A stretch of 64,000 nucleotides of DNA from NCBI RefSeq assembly GCF_949820605.1, contig NZ_CATKVU010000006.1:2987001-3051000 (forward strand), in the 5' to 3' direction. Every line of letters begins with the position of its first letter. Position 1 is the first letter of the stretch. The notes beneath the pieces were generated by a model. It did not search any database and was not told the DNA's origin. It saw only the letters and a list, made by a program, of their open reading frames with translations. Both the position numbers and the translations under genes were made by a program. Origin of the DNA: Segatella copri (GTDB lineage: Bacteria; Bacteroidota; Bacteroidia; Bacteroidales; Bacteroidaceae). Of the stretch, positions 17,799-26,568 are shown piece after piece.

Positions 17799-17832
17799 AG
17801 GGTGCGTCATAGACTTATGACACACCCTCTTT
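17799..17832. terminator. GGGTGCGTCAT hairpin after the IS1182 element
   Basis: GGGTGCGTCAT pairs imperfectly with CTTATGACACACCC around a short loop, with A-rich and T-rich flanks on either side, so it can work in both directions. It mirrors the hairpin at about 15906-15938. Confidence 0.65.
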
Positions 17833-17836
17833 TTTG

Positions 17837-18232
17837 TTTTCCACAAAAGCGTGGATAAGTGTACGGAAAACCCCAATAATAACTTTTTAATAAGTTTGAA
17901 AATATCCACACATACCTATCTCAAACCAACGAAAAGAGGATATCCACATAGATATTATTAAGTTTTTAGAAACTTTTTCGCAGTTTTTGACCGAAAAAAG
18001 ATATAAACTTATTAACTTTGCACCGAATTGGGGAAATGTTGATAAACCGGTTAATGCATTAAGAGACAAGAAAAAGATTTCAAAGGCCTCTGCGGATAAA
18101 CTGAAATAAGACTTGGATAACGAAATACGCAAGTTTTTATGCAGAATGTTATCCACTTATCCACGGCATATCATCATCTCTATATTCTTTTTTAAAAAAA
18201 TAAAAAATAAAAAATAAGAAATATAATATGAA
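17837..18232. other. Candidate chromosomal replication origin (DnaA-box cluster)
   Basis: Six 9-mers match or nearly match the DnaA box TTATCCACA: TTTTCCACA 17837-17845; TTATCCACG on the minus strand 17850-17858; ATATCCACA 17902-17910 and 17940-17948; TTATCCACT 18149-18157; TTATCCACG 18157-18165. They lie in a gene-free AT-rich gap, and the stretch 18181-18232 is almost pure A/T, as expected for an unwinding element. The function is inferred from sequence only. The cluster overlaps the presumed nadA leader. Confidence 0.55.
18013..18020 (+). promoter_or_regulatory. -7 promoter motif, probably nadA
   Basis: TAACTTTG followed by CACC matches TAnnTTTG. It lies 208 bp upstream of the nadA ATG, which would give a long leader that includes the two right-hand DnaA-like boxes. 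Confidence 0.4.
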
Positions 18233-19229
18233 TGTTATGGTGAAAAAAGAATGGATTGAGAAAGGATACGTTGACGAACCCGTTGACGAAGCCTTGGACT
18301 TGAAAGCTGAAATCAGAAAGCTTTGCAAGGAGAAAGATGCTATTATCCTCGCCCACTACTATACGGTAGGTGAGATTCAGGACATCGCCGACTTTGTTGG
18401 TGACTCTCTGGCTTTGGCTCGTAAAGCTGCAGAAACCGATGCCCAGGTAATGGTTATGTGTGGCGTGCACTTCATGGCTGAGACATGCAAACTCTTGAGT
18501 CCTGACAAAATCGTAATCTGTCCTGACTTGAATGCTGGTTGCTCGCTTGCTGACAGCTGTAAGGCTGAGGATTTGAAAAAGTACAAGGAAGAGCATCCAG
18601 GATATAAGGTTGTGAGTTATGTAAACACCACGGCTGCAGTGAAGGCGCTGACTGATTGTGTAGTGACAAGCGGTAATGCTAAGAAAGTGATTGACAGTTT
18701 CCCACAGGACGAAAAAATCATCTTTGGTCCAGACTATAATCTCGGTAACTATATAAACAGCGTTACAGGCCGCAATATGTTGCTTTGGAACGGTGGTTGC
18801 CATGTACATGAGAAATTCTCTGTAGAGGCTATAGTTAAACTGAAGCAGAAGCATCCTGAGGCTGTTGTGATGGCTCACCTGGAGTGTAAGGCACCAGTAC
18901 TTACTGTAGCCGATGTAAAGGGCTCTACAGCCACCATGTTGCATTATGCCCAAGAGCATCCTGAAATTAAGGAGTATATTATCGCTACAGAGGCGGGTAT
19001 CCTGCATGAGCTGGAGCATAATTGTCCTAACGTAATTTTCTATCCTGTACCTCCAGAGGTAAGCGAGGGTGGATTAGGTTGCAGCTGCAACGAGTGTGAG
19101 TATATGAAGATGAATACGCTCAAGAAGATATACAATGCATTGAAATTTGGTTGGCCAACAGTTGAAGTGGCTCCTGAAATAGCGAAAAAAGCGGTCAAAC
19201 CAATAGAAAAGATGTTGTCACTATCATAG
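18228..19229 (+). CDS. nadA: Quinolinate synthase
   Basis: 333 residues. NadA condenses iminoaspartate with dihydroxyacetone phosphate to quinolinate in NAD synthesis, using a [4Fe-4S] cluster. Expected segments are present: ILAHYYTVGEIQDIADFVGDSLALA, VMCGVHFMAETCKLLSP, WNGGCHVHEKF, VMAHLECKAPV and GGLGCSCNECEYMKMNTL, which supply the cluster cysteines. nadB and nadC are not adjacent in the window. The ATG at 18228 follows an A/T-only leader. Confidence 0.96.
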   Translation: MNVMVKKEWIEKGYVDEPVDEALDLKAEIRKLCKEKDAIILAHYYTVGEIQDIADFVGDSLALARKAAETDAQVMVMCGVHFMAETCKLLSPDKIVICPDLNAGCSLADSCKAEDLKKYKEEHPGYKVVSYVNTTAAVKALTDCVVTSGNAKKVIDSFPQDEKIIFGPDYNLGNYINSVTGRNMLLWNGGCHVHEKFSVEAIVKLKQKHPEAVVMAHLECKAPVLTVADVKGSTATMLHYAQEHPEIKEYIIATEAGILHELEHNCPNVIFYPVPPEVSEGGLGCSCNECEYMKMNTLKKIYNALKFGWPTVEVAPEIAKKAVKPIEKMLSLS

Positions 19230-19268
19230 AATAATGTGGTGAAAATTATTAGATTAGTGGTGAAATAT

Positions 19269-19276
19269 GTTTTTTA
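19269..19276 (+). repeat. Target-site duplication, left, IS256 copy 1
   Basis: GTTTTTTA, repeated exactly at 20644-20651 on the other side of the element. Confidence 0.85.
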
Positions 19277-20643
19277 GAGAGTGTAAACTAAACTGTGTCA
19301 AGCTACAATAAAAGTAGTTTAACACAGTTTTTATATTATGGACAACTTAGAAATTGATTACAAGAAAGCAGCTCAGCAGTTGCGTAGTGGTGAAGCCTTA
19401 TTTGGCAAGGACGGAGCATTAGCTCCATTGTTAGAGCGTATTCTCAACTCAGCTCTCGAAGGTGAGATGGACGCTCATTTAAGTGAAGAGGAACGCTCTT
19501 CCGGCAACCGTCGTAATGGTAAGATGAGTAAGAAGGTTCAAACAAAATATGGTGAGGTCACTATAGAGACTCCTCGTGACCGAGACGGAACTTTCCAACC
19601 TGAGACCGTAAAGAAGCGTGAGACTATTCTTGCCAATGGCATGGCAGACCAGATTATTGAGATGTACGCCATGGGCACCAGCACACGTGACATCAGCAGC
19701 TACTTTGAGCGTGAGTTCAACACAACTCTATCAGCCGATACAATCAGCTCTATAACAGACCGTGTATTACCCGAAATCACCGCCTGGAAGTCTCGCATGC
19801 TCGATCCTGTATATGCCATTTGCTGGCTTGATGCTATCCATTATAAGGTAAAGGATGAGAATGGCAGAGCTGTCACACGAGCCATTTACAACATTCTTGG
19901 TATCAACAAGGAAGGCCAAAAAGAACTGTTAGGTATGTATGTGTCTAAGAGTGAAGGAGCTAACTTCTGGCTAGAAGTTCTTACGGATCTTCAGAACCGT
20001 GGTGTTCGAGACATCTTGATTTGTTGTATTGATGGTCTCAAAGGCTTCCCGGATGCCATCCAAAGCGTATTTCCTGAGAGTTCTGTGCAGCTCTGTATTG
20101 TCCATCAGATACGCAATTCTATCAAGTATGTTGGCAGTAAGCATCAAAAGGAGTTTATCAAGGATTTAAGAACAGTATATGGTGCAGTAAACAAAGACTC
20201 CGCTGCTGCTAATTTAGACCTGTTAGAGTCTAAGTGGGGAGAGATGTACCCAATTGTCATCAAGTCATGGCGTGACAATTGGGAACGTCTGACAGAGTAT
20301 TTCCAATATACTCCAGCCATCCGTAAACTCATTTATACGACCAATACGGTTGAGGGGTATCACAGACAGGTAAGAAAGGTCACAAAGACTAAAGGGGTCT
20401 TTCCTACGGATAATTCTTTGGAGAAGCTTGTGTACTTAGCTTACCGCAACATCCGTAAGAAATGGACTATGCCACTGGCAAATTGGGGACAAATTTCTCA
20501 ACAAATGGCAATAAAATTTGGAGATAGATTTAAAATTATGTAACTTTGCAGCCGAAAAGGCTTCCCTGCTGGGGGCATGCCCCCAGCAGGGAGTGGGAAT
20601 GAAAGTTAAGAACAAGCCTTGACACAGTTTAAATTACACCCCC
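19277..20643 (+). mobile_element. IS256-family element, copy 1
   Basis: 1,367 bp from GAGAGTGTAAAC to TTACACCCCC, with imperfect inverted ends sharing AAACTGTGTCAAG. The 8-bp flanks GTTTTTTA are identical. A perfect 30-bp palindrome (20563-20592), rich in G/C at its centre, lies after the transposase stop and probably blocks read-through. Copy 2 at 24119-25485 has exactly the same length and ends, in the opposite orientation. Confidence 0.93.
19338..20543 (+). CDS. IS256-family (mutator-type) transposase, copy 1
   Basis: 401 residues, full length. Typical mutator-type transposase sequence: SGNRRNGKMSKKVQTKYGEV, TPRDRDGTFQPETVKKR, the DDE residues in CWLDAIHYKVKDENG, CCIDGLKGFPDAI and the late NTVEGYHRQVRKVTKTKG. 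It differs from copy 2 at only three residues: E instead of D at 50, and P and M instead of S and L in the last 20 residues. Likely active. Confidence 0.97.
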   Translation: MDNLEIDYKKAAQQLRSGEALFGKDGALAPLLERILNSALEGEMDAHLSEEERSSGNRRNGKMSKKVQTKYGEVTIETPRDRDGTFQPETVKKRETILANGMADQIIEMYAMGTSTRDISSYFEREFNTTLSADTISSITDRVLPEITAWKSRMLDPVYAICWLDAIHYKVKDENGRAVTRAIYNILGINKEGQKELLGMYVSKSEGANFWLEVLTDLQNRGVRDILICCIDGLKGFPDAIQSVFPESSVQLCIVHQIRNSIKYVGSKHQKEFIKDLRTVYGAVNKDSAAANLDLLESKWGEMYPIVIKSWRDNWERLTEYFQYTPAIRKLIYTTNTVEGYHRQVRKVTKTKGVFPTDNSLEKLVYLAYRNIRKKWTMPLANWGQISQQMAIKFGDRFKIM

Positions 20644-20651
20644 GTTTTTTA
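20644..20651 (+). repeat. Target-site duplication, right, IS256 copy 1
   Basis: GTTTTTTA, the exact partner of 19269-19276. Confidence 0.85.
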
Positions 20652-20719
20652 TGGGTGAAAAAATCATATTTCGCTACCATAAAATGTATTATTTACGACT
20701 TTATAGATAAAAATCGTCG

Positions 20720-20855
20720 TATCTTTGCATCAGTTAAAACAAACGGACGTTGTGAAACGTCATTTCATCATCTTTTACTTATACAAATAATATTAGAAAA
20801 TTTAATCTAATTATAAAGATAGAGCGTTCAAGTGATTTGAATGCTCTATTTTTGT
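20720..20855 (+). ncRNA. Candidate small RNA with own promoter and terminator
   Basis: TATCTTTG at 20720-20727 could start a transcript near 20733. Downstream, GACGTT (20746-20751) and AACGTC (20756-20761) form a stem closed by a GTGA (GNRA) tetraloop. The stretch ends in a terminator: AGAGCGTTCAA (20821-20831) paired with TTGAATGCTCT (20837-20847), then ATTTTTG. No convincing ORF lies between. The transcript would be about 120 bases. Alternatively it is the leader of a gene lost when the region was rearranged. Confidence 0.35.
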
Positions 20856-20925
20856 TTATATAGGATTTTCTCTTATTCCTCTGTATGCTTATCCGGATGG
20901 GAGAAATCTTTATGCCTTCATTCAT

Positions 20926-21897
20926 TTATTTCTTGATAAGAAAGAGAAGTGCAATTCGTCCTACGTATGTACCTATCATCTTTCTGAACATCATATATTT
21001 CTTGGTATATTCTTTGTTCGGAAGAGGATATAATCCGTGTTTCCTTAATTCTCTGATGGCATGATTCAAGGATATCAATGAATGCTTCAAACGGATATTG
21101 TTAACCAGATAATCCATCGAGAGCTGGGCTATACGGCGGTTGAGTGCTTGGCGCTCTGCTACAGGAACCGTATCGAGCAACTTCTGAAGATGTAGAATCA
21201 CCTCCAGTTTATTGTCCATGTGGATATCTATCTTATCCTTATTTTCTAATTCGCCAGGCGCGTATTTATCCACTCTATTATAATAAGGTGAGGTCTGAGT
21301 CTTGAATATTCGTTCTGCCCGTAAGAAGAGTTGTGGTGTAAATTCCTCGTCCTCACCAAAACTGATGTTTGGTGAGAATAACAGGCTACCCACAATGGCG
21401 CGGCGGAATATATAGGAACAGGCTGAGCCTAAAAGGGTATTGTTGTTGAGGTATTCTGTGCCGCTGATTGGGGTAGGGAGTTCGTAAGACGGTTCTCCTG
21501 TATCATCCTTGCTGAAACAGAATGTAACGATATCTGGATTATGGAATCTCACGATGTCAAGGCAATGTTCATAGGTTGGCTGAAGAAGATAATCATCTCC
21601 TTCTATAAACTGGATGTATTTTCCTTTGGCTAAGTATATGCCATAGTTGCGTGCCATACTGCTGCCTAAGCCTGGTAATCTTAAATAGAGCAGGTTATCC
21701 AGCAAATCTTTTATCTGGCTGGCTACCAGTTCATCGCTACCATCATCAACGAGAATTATTTCCCTCTCTTTTGCATTGAGCGAAAGCTGAATGATACTAT
21801 TGATGCATTCTACAAGATGTTCCTTCTGATGGTTGCTTGTAGTAATGATGAAACTCACCAATGGTGAAGATATCTCTGATATTAATTCTTTCTGCAT
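20926..21897 (-). CDS. Glycosyltransferase family 2
   Basis: 323 residues with the GT-A N-terminus SPLVSFIITTSNHQKEHLVECINSI, the nucleotide-binding EIILVDDGSDE and the GKYIQFIEGDDYLLQP segment holding the DD metal motif. It probably adds a sugar to a surface polysaccharide at the inner face of the cytoplasmic membrane. A minus-strand TATCTTTG (21920-21927) lies 23 bp upstream. First gene of the polysaccharide region after the IS256 element. Confidence 0.92.
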   Translation of the reverse strand: MQKELISEISSPLVSFIITTSNHQKEHLVECINSIIQLSLNAKEREIILVDDGSDELVASQIKDLLDNLLYLRLPGLGSSMARNYGIYLAKGKYIQFIEGDDYLLQPTYEHCLDIVRFHNPDIVTFCFSKDDTGEPSYELPTPISGTEYLNNNTLLGSACSYIFRRAIVGSLLFSPNISFGEDEEFTPQLFLRAERIFKTQTSPYYNRVDKYAPGELENKDKIDIHMDNKLEVILHLQKLLDTVPVAERQALNRRIAQLSMDYLVNNIRLKHSLISLNHAIRELRKHGLYPLPNKEYTKKYMMFRKMIGTYVGRIALLFLIKK

Positions 21898-21919
21898 AAG
21901 TTATTCTTTTTTATGACTG

Positions 21920-21927
21920 CAAAGATA
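21920..21927 (-). promoter_or_regulatory. -7 promoter motif for the GT2 gene
   Basis: TATCTTTG followed by GCAG on the minus strand, 23 bp from the ATG at 21897. Confidence 0.6.
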
Positions 21928-21975
21928 ATAAAAAGATTTAATTTACGTATTAATAGTAGTACAAAAAACATAAAA

Positions 21976-22935
21976 ATGGAAATAGTTTGTTCTACTGATA
22001 GTAAATATATCATGCCGACCGGTATCATGTTGACCTCTTTGTTTGAGAGCAACAGAGGAGAAGTTGTCAATGTACATCTCTTGCATGATCAGGATTCTGC
22101 TGTATTATTGGATTCTATCAGAACCATAGCTGCCCGTTATCAGCAAAATATTCATTTCTATCTAATTAATGATGATATCTTCAAACATTTTCCAATTGGT
22201 CTGGATTTTCAAGTAGATCATGTAGGAACTTCGTTTGCTACTTATTATCGTTTGTATCTTACGGAAATTCTGCCTGCTGATATTGATAAGGTTATCTATC
22301 TGGATGGCGATATTCTGGTTGTGGATAAACTTGTTGAATTGTGGAATACTTCAGTTGAAAACTATGCAATTGCTGCTGTTCCAGATAGTTATAATAATAA
22401 GATAGAACACTATAATCGCTTGCGTTATCCCCAAACTTTGGGATATTTTAATGCAGGTATGTTAGTTGTCAATCTGAAATATTGGCGTGAAAAGCAGGTT
22501 CTTTCCAAATTCTTTGATTATGTGAAATCTAATGCGGAAAGGTTGAAATGTCATGATCAGGATGTACTGAACTATCTGTTTAAGAATTCTAAGTTGGTAT
22601 TACCTATCAGATATAATGTACTGAATGAGTATTGGTTTGATTTGCGTTATTCTCTTATCTCCTGGGAATTTGATGAACAGATATTGGAAGCTCAGGCTCA
22701 TCCGACCATCATCCATTTTACGGGTATTCCTAAACCATGGTATAAGAACTGCCAGCATCCATGGAAAAAAGAATTTGATAAGTATAAAGCGATGAGTCCT
22801 TGGCATGATGAAAAAGAAAAGCGCTGGATGCCATTGAAGTTCTGCCTGGAGAAAATGGCCATAAAACTGGTGGTAAGCATGGGACTGCGCAAATCTGATT
22901 ATATTGTAGAAAATAGGTATATTGAATTGTCTTAA
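21976..22935 (+). CDS. Glycosyltransferase family 8
   Basis: 319 residues from ATG 21976; the frame is open from 21913, but that overlaps the divergent promoter. GT8 features are MEIVCSTDSKYIMPTGIMLTSL at the N-terminus, the DxD motif in VIYLDGDILV, FNAGMLVVNLKYWR and the C-terminal HFTGIPKPW. GT8 enzymes are retaining galactosyl- or glucosyltransferases, here probably for lipopolysaccharide. Divergent from the GT2 gene and 45 bp before the next glycosyltransferase. Confidence 0.92.
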   Translation: MEIVCSTDSKYIMPTGIMLTSLFESNRGEVVNVHLLHDQDSAVLLDSIRTIAARYQQNIHFYLINDDIFKHFPIGLDFQVDHVGTSFATYYRLYLTEILPADIDKVIYLDGDILVVDKLVELWNTSVENYAIAAVPDSYNNKIEHYNRLRYPQTLGYFNAGMLVVNLKYWREKQVLSKFFDYVKSNAERLKCHDQDVLNYLFKNSKLVLPIRYNVLNEYWFDLRYSLISWEFDEQILEAQAHPTIIHFTGIPKPWYKNCQHPWKKEFDKYKAMSPWHDEKEKRWMPLKFCLEKMAIKLVVSMGLRKSDYIVENRYIELS

Positions 22936-22980
22936 GTTTCTGATATTCAAGTATATTATAAATAAGTATCATATAAAGTT

Positions 22981-24096
22981 ATGAAGATTCTGTTGGTAGG
23001 TGAGTCTAGTTTGCTACATAATACTCTCAAAAAGGGATTAGTAGAACTTGGACATCAGGTAACGCTGATGTCCGACGGCAATGATTGGCACAACTCTCCT
23101 CGTGACATCGACTTGCGCCGTAATATGGAGCGTTATGGAAGATGGAGCGGGCTTATGGTGTTGTGGAAAATTGTCTGCAATCTTCATAAGATATGTGGAA
23201 ATGATATTGTTCAGGTGCATAACTATCAATTTGTGCCTTTGATGGGGTGGTGGAACATGCTGATATTCTGGTTTCTCAAGTTTACCAATAAGCGAATCAT
23301 TAAAGGCTGTTTTGCCGATGACCCACATCTGTTCAGACAACAGGCCAAGGGTATTCCAGCTTATTCTGATACTTTTTGGAATGGTAAATTACAGAATATC
23401 GAGGAGAATAAAGAGCGTATGGCTTTTCATTTCATGCCTCAGTTTGATAAGTGCTGGCATACTGTATCTTATCATTCTGATGCTTTGATAGCCTGTCTTT
23501 ATGAATATTATCTCTGCTACGATGTTCCTTATTTCCATAAGAAGCTTTACTATATTCCTCTCCCGATGATAATTCCTGCTATAGATGAAAACAGGCAGAA
23601 AGGGAATGGTGAGGTTATCAAAGTGCTTGTAGGTTTACAACCTAAGCGCGAGTATCTGAAAGGTGCTTTAAAGATAGCTCATTTTGTGGAAATTCTGGCA
23701 AAGAAAAATCCTGGTAAGATAGAACTCAAATATGTAGAAGGGGTAGACTATGATGAATATTGCCGGATGCTGGATGATGCAGATGTTCTGGTAGATCAGT
23801 TTTACAGTTATACTTCATCCATGAATTCGTTGGCAGCCATGGCACGTGGTACTGTGGTTATCGGTGGAGGAGAGGAAGAATATTATGAGTTCATTGGCGA
23901 AACAGAATTACGTCCTATTATCAATGTGAGTCCTGAGTATTCAGAATCTCAGAATGTGGCAATCATCGAGCAGGCTTTCTTTACTTCTGGACATTTATCA
24001 TATCTCTCGCGTCAAAGCATAGTATTCGTTATGAAATACCATGGTTATCGGAAGGTGGCAAAAGAGTATGAACAATTATTTATTTCACTCATGTAG
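22981..24096 (+). CDS. GT-B-fold glycosyltransferase-like protein
   Basis: 371 residues. The N-terminus MKILLVGESSLLHNTLKKGL is typical of a GT-B Rossmann domain; the C-terminal half has YCRMLDDADVLVDQFYS and SSMNSLAAMARGTVVIGGGEEE, the usual GT4-like nucleotide-sugar region with a glutamate further on. Not a textbook GT4, so the family is given loosely. It follows the GT8 gene and ends 23 bp before the IS256 copy 2. Confidence 0.75.
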   Translation: MKILLVGESSLLHNTLKKGLVELGHQVTLMSDGNDWHNSPRDIDLRRNMERYGRWSGLMVLWKIVCNLHKICGNDIVQVHNYQFVPLMGWWNMLIFWFLKFTNKRIIKGCFADDPHLFRQQAKGIPAYSDTFWNGKLQNIEENKERMAFHFMPQFDKCWHTVSYHSDALIACLYEYYLCYDVPYFHKKLYYIPLPMIIPAIDENRQKGNGEVIKVLVGLQPKREYLKGALKIAHFVEILAKKNPGKIELKYVEGVDYDEYCRMLDDADVLVDQFYSYTSSMNSLAAMARGTVVIGGGEEEYYEFIGETELRPIINVSPEYSESQNVAIIEQAFFTSGHLSYLSRQSIVFVMKYHGYRKVAKEYEQLFISLM

Positions 24097-24110
24097 AAAC
24101 ATAAGTGTTA

Positions 24111-24118
24111 TATAATTG
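24111..24118 (+). repeat. Target-site duplication, left, IS256 copy 2
   Basis: TATAATTG, repeated exactly at 25486-25493. Confidence 0.87.
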
Positions 24119-25485
24119 GGGGGTGTAATTTAAACTGTGTCAAGGCTTGTTCTTAACTTTCATTCCCACTCCCTGCTGGGGGCATGCCCCCAGCAGGGAA
24201 GCCTTTTCGGCTGCAAAGTTACATAATTTTAAATCTATCTCCAAATTTTATTGCCAATTGTTGAGAAATTTGTCCCCAATTTGCCAGTGACATAGTCCAT
24301 TTCTTACGGATGTTGCGATAAGCTAAGTACACAAGCTTCTCCAAAGAATTATCCGTAGGAAAGACCCCTTTAGTCTTTGTGACCTTTCTTACCTGTCTGT
24401 GATACCCCTCAACCGTATTGGTCGTATAAATGAGTTTACGGATGGCTGGAGTATATTGGAAATATTCTGTCAGACGTTCCCAATTGTCACGCCATGACTT
24501 GATGACAATTGGGTACATCTCTCCCCACTTAGACTCTAACAGGTCTAAATTAGCAGCAGCGGAGTCTTTGTTTACTGCACCATATACTGTTCTTAAATCC
24601 TTGATAAACTCCTTTTGATGCTTACTGCCAACATACTTGATAGAATTGCGTATCTGATGGACAATACAGAGCTGCACAGAACTCTCAGGAAATACGCTTT
24701 GGATGGCATCCGGGAAGCCTTTGAGACCATCAATACAACAAATCAAGATGTCTCGAACACCACGGTTCTGAAGATCCGTAAGAACTTCTAGCCAGAAGTT
24801 AGCTCCTTCACTCTTAGACACATACATACCTAACAGTTCTTTTTGGCCTTCCTTGTTGATGCCAAGAATGTTGTAAATGGCTCGTGTGACAGCTCTGCCA
24901 TTCTCATCCTTTACCTTATAATGGATAGCATCAAGCCAGCAAATGGCATATACAGGATCGAGCATGCGAGACTTCCAGGCGGTGATTTCGGGTAATACAC
25001 GGTCTGTTATAGAGCTGATAGTATCGGCTGATAGAGTTGTGTTGAACTCACGCTCAAAGTAGCTGCTGATGTCACGTGTGCTGGTGCCCATGGCGTACAT
25101 CTCAATAATCTGGTCTGCCATGCCATTGGCAAGAATAGTCTCACGCTTCTTTACGGTCTCAGGTTGGAAAGTTCCGTCTCGGTCACGAGGAGTCTCTATA
25201 GTGACCTCACCATATTTTGTTTGAACCTTCTTACTCATCTTACCATTACGACGATTGCCGGAAGAGCGTTCCTCGTCACTTAAATGAGCGTCCATCTCAC
25301 CTTCGAGAGCTGAGTTGAGAATACGCTCTAACAATGGAGCTAATGCTCCGTCCTTGCCAAATAAGGCTTCACCACTACGCAACTGCTGAGCTGCTTTCTT
25401 GTAATCAATTTCTAAGTTGTCCATAATATAAAAACTGTGTTAAACTACTTTTATTGTAGCTTGACACAGTTTAGTTTACACTCTC
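24119..25485 (-). mobile_element. IS256-family element, copy 2
   Basis: 1,367 bp, inverted relative to copy 1 and almost identical to it, with the same ends and the same perfect 30-bp palindrome after the transposase. The flanks TATAATTG are an exact 8-bp duplication. It landed at the very end of the GT4 gene that starts at 26568. Confidence 0.94.
24219..25424 (-). CDS. IS256-family transposase, copy 2
   Basis: 401 residues, full length, with the same domains and DDE residues as copy 1. Differences are D50, and S and L in the C-terminal TMSLANWGQISQQLAIKF. The high identity implies recent transposition or gene conversion between the copies. Confidence 0.97.
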   Translation of the reverse strand: MDNLEIDYKKAAQQLRSGEALFGKDGALAPLLERILNSALEGEMDAHLSDEERSSGNRRNGKMSKKVQTKYGEVTIETPRDRDGTFQPETVKKRETILANGMADQIIEMYAMGTSTRDISSYFEREFNTTLSADTISSITDRVLPEITAWKSRMLDPVYAICWLDAIHYKVKDENGRAVTRAIYNILGINKEGQKELLGMYVSKSEGANFWLEVLTDLQNRGVRDILICCIDGLKGFPDAIQSVFPESSVQLCIVHQIRNSIKYVGSKHQKEFIKDLRTVYGAVNKDSAAANLDLLESKWGEMYPIVIKSWRDNWERLTEYFQYTPAIRKLIYTTNTVEGYHRQVRKVTKTKGVFPTDNSLEKLVYLAYRNIRKKWTMSLANWGQISQQLAIKFGDRFKIM

Positions 25486-26568
25486 TATAATTGTTCTCTC
25501 TATAAGTTTTACCCATTTAGGAAATATCTGTTCACGATAGTATTGTTTTCCTACTTTTATAGCATGGATTCCAAATTTTTGTCTCAGGTTTTCTGAACTT
25601 ATCATTTGTATGATTGCTTCAGAAAACTTATTTTTATCCCCTTGTGGTATTAAAAAACCATTATATCCATTGGTTATAATATCTTTTGCACCATATTTAA
25701 AGTCAAATGCTACAGTTGGTATTCCGCAGGCTTGCCCTTCGATAAGAGTTATGGGTTGACCTTCATATCTTGATGGTATAACTTGAATACTATAATTAGG
25801 ATAGATATCCCATATATTATCGGTTCTGCCACAAAGTATAATTTGTTCTTTTAGATTGAGAAAATTGATTTGTTGTTGTAATTGTTCATAGCAACTACCT
25901 TCTCCATAGATATGGAGTTGCCAGTTTGGATATTTTTTTGCAACTTTTTTCCAGCATTCTATAAGAACATCAAATCCTTTAGCATATTCTAGTCTACCAA
26001 CAGCTATTACTCTTTTGGTGTCATAGTTTTCCACTAGTTTATGGGGTGTGTTGATAAAATTGGGTATAATACTTATTTTTTTTGTATGTTTATATTCTTT
26101 AGCGTCACCTTTAGTTAAGCAAACTACTTGATCGGCCGCTTTTTCCATAAGAAAAAATAATTTATGATAAGGAGTAAATGAACGAGCAGAATGCGACTCG
26201 TATACTTTTTTTGCTTTTGTTTTGATTAAGGGTAATAAGATAGCTCCCAAACTCATAGTATAGAATATGAGTTTAGGTTGGATACGATTGATAATAGTTT
26301 GAAATTTTAAGATAATTTTTCCTATTGTTATTATTCTAAAAAGAGTTTTTAATAGAATAGAACTATTTTTGGGAGTGAACGGAATTTCAAGAGAGATGAA
26401 ATCCACGCTTTCTTCTAGATGGTAGCTTATAGGACGCTCATCATGATATATGGAAACAATAGTAACATGATGCTGAAATCTTGAGGCTAAATAATTAGCC
26501 TTTTCAGCAATAATTCGTTCTGCTCCACCTTTTATTGAAAAATCTTCTATAACATATACTATTTCCAT
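25471..26568 (-). CDS. Glycosyltransferase family 4, C-terminus altered by IS256
   Basis: 365 residues. GT4 features are IEDFSIKGGAERIIAEKANYLA at the N-terminus, AVGRLEYAKGFDVLIECW, LCGRTDNIWDIYP, and VIPSRYEGQPITLIEGQACGIPTVAF with the EGQ nucleotide-sugar motif. The last four residues (ESVN) and the stop codon are supplied by the inserted IS256 end. Without the element the frame would read TII and then stop, so the enzyme is essentially intact. Its promoter is probably the minus-strand TATTTTTG at 26601-26608. Confidence 0.93.
   Translation of the reverse strand: MEIVYVIEDFSIKGGAERIIAEKANYLASRFQHHVTIVSIYHDERPISYHLEESVDFISLEIPFTPKNSSILLKTLFRIITIGKIILKFQTIINRIQPKLIFYTMSLGAILLPLIKTKAKKVYESHSARSFTPYHKLFFLMEKAADQVVCLTKGDAKEYKHTKKISIIPNFINTPHKLVENYDTKRVIAVGRLEYAKGFDVLIECWKKVAKKYPNWQLHIYGEGSCYEQLQQQINFLNLKEQIILCGRTDNIWDIYPNYSIQVIPSRYEGQPITLIEGQACGIPTVAFDFKYGAKDIITNGYNGFLIPQGDKNKFSEAIIQMISSENLRQKFGIHAIKVGKQYYREQIFPKWVKLIERTIIESVN
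25486..25493 (+). repeat. Target-site duplication, right, IS256 copy 2
   Basis: TATAATTG, the exact partner of 24111-24118. Confidence 0.87.

Noticed and set aside
17887..18156. Minus-strand ORF of 89 residues in the candidate origin
   Set aside because: Low-complexity translation of an AT-rich gap; it crosses several DnaA-like boxes and has no similarity to known families.
20619..20810. Plus-strand ORF of 63 residues starting inside the IS256 end
   Set aside because: It crosses the IS end and target duplication and overlaps the candidate small RNA; no coding features.
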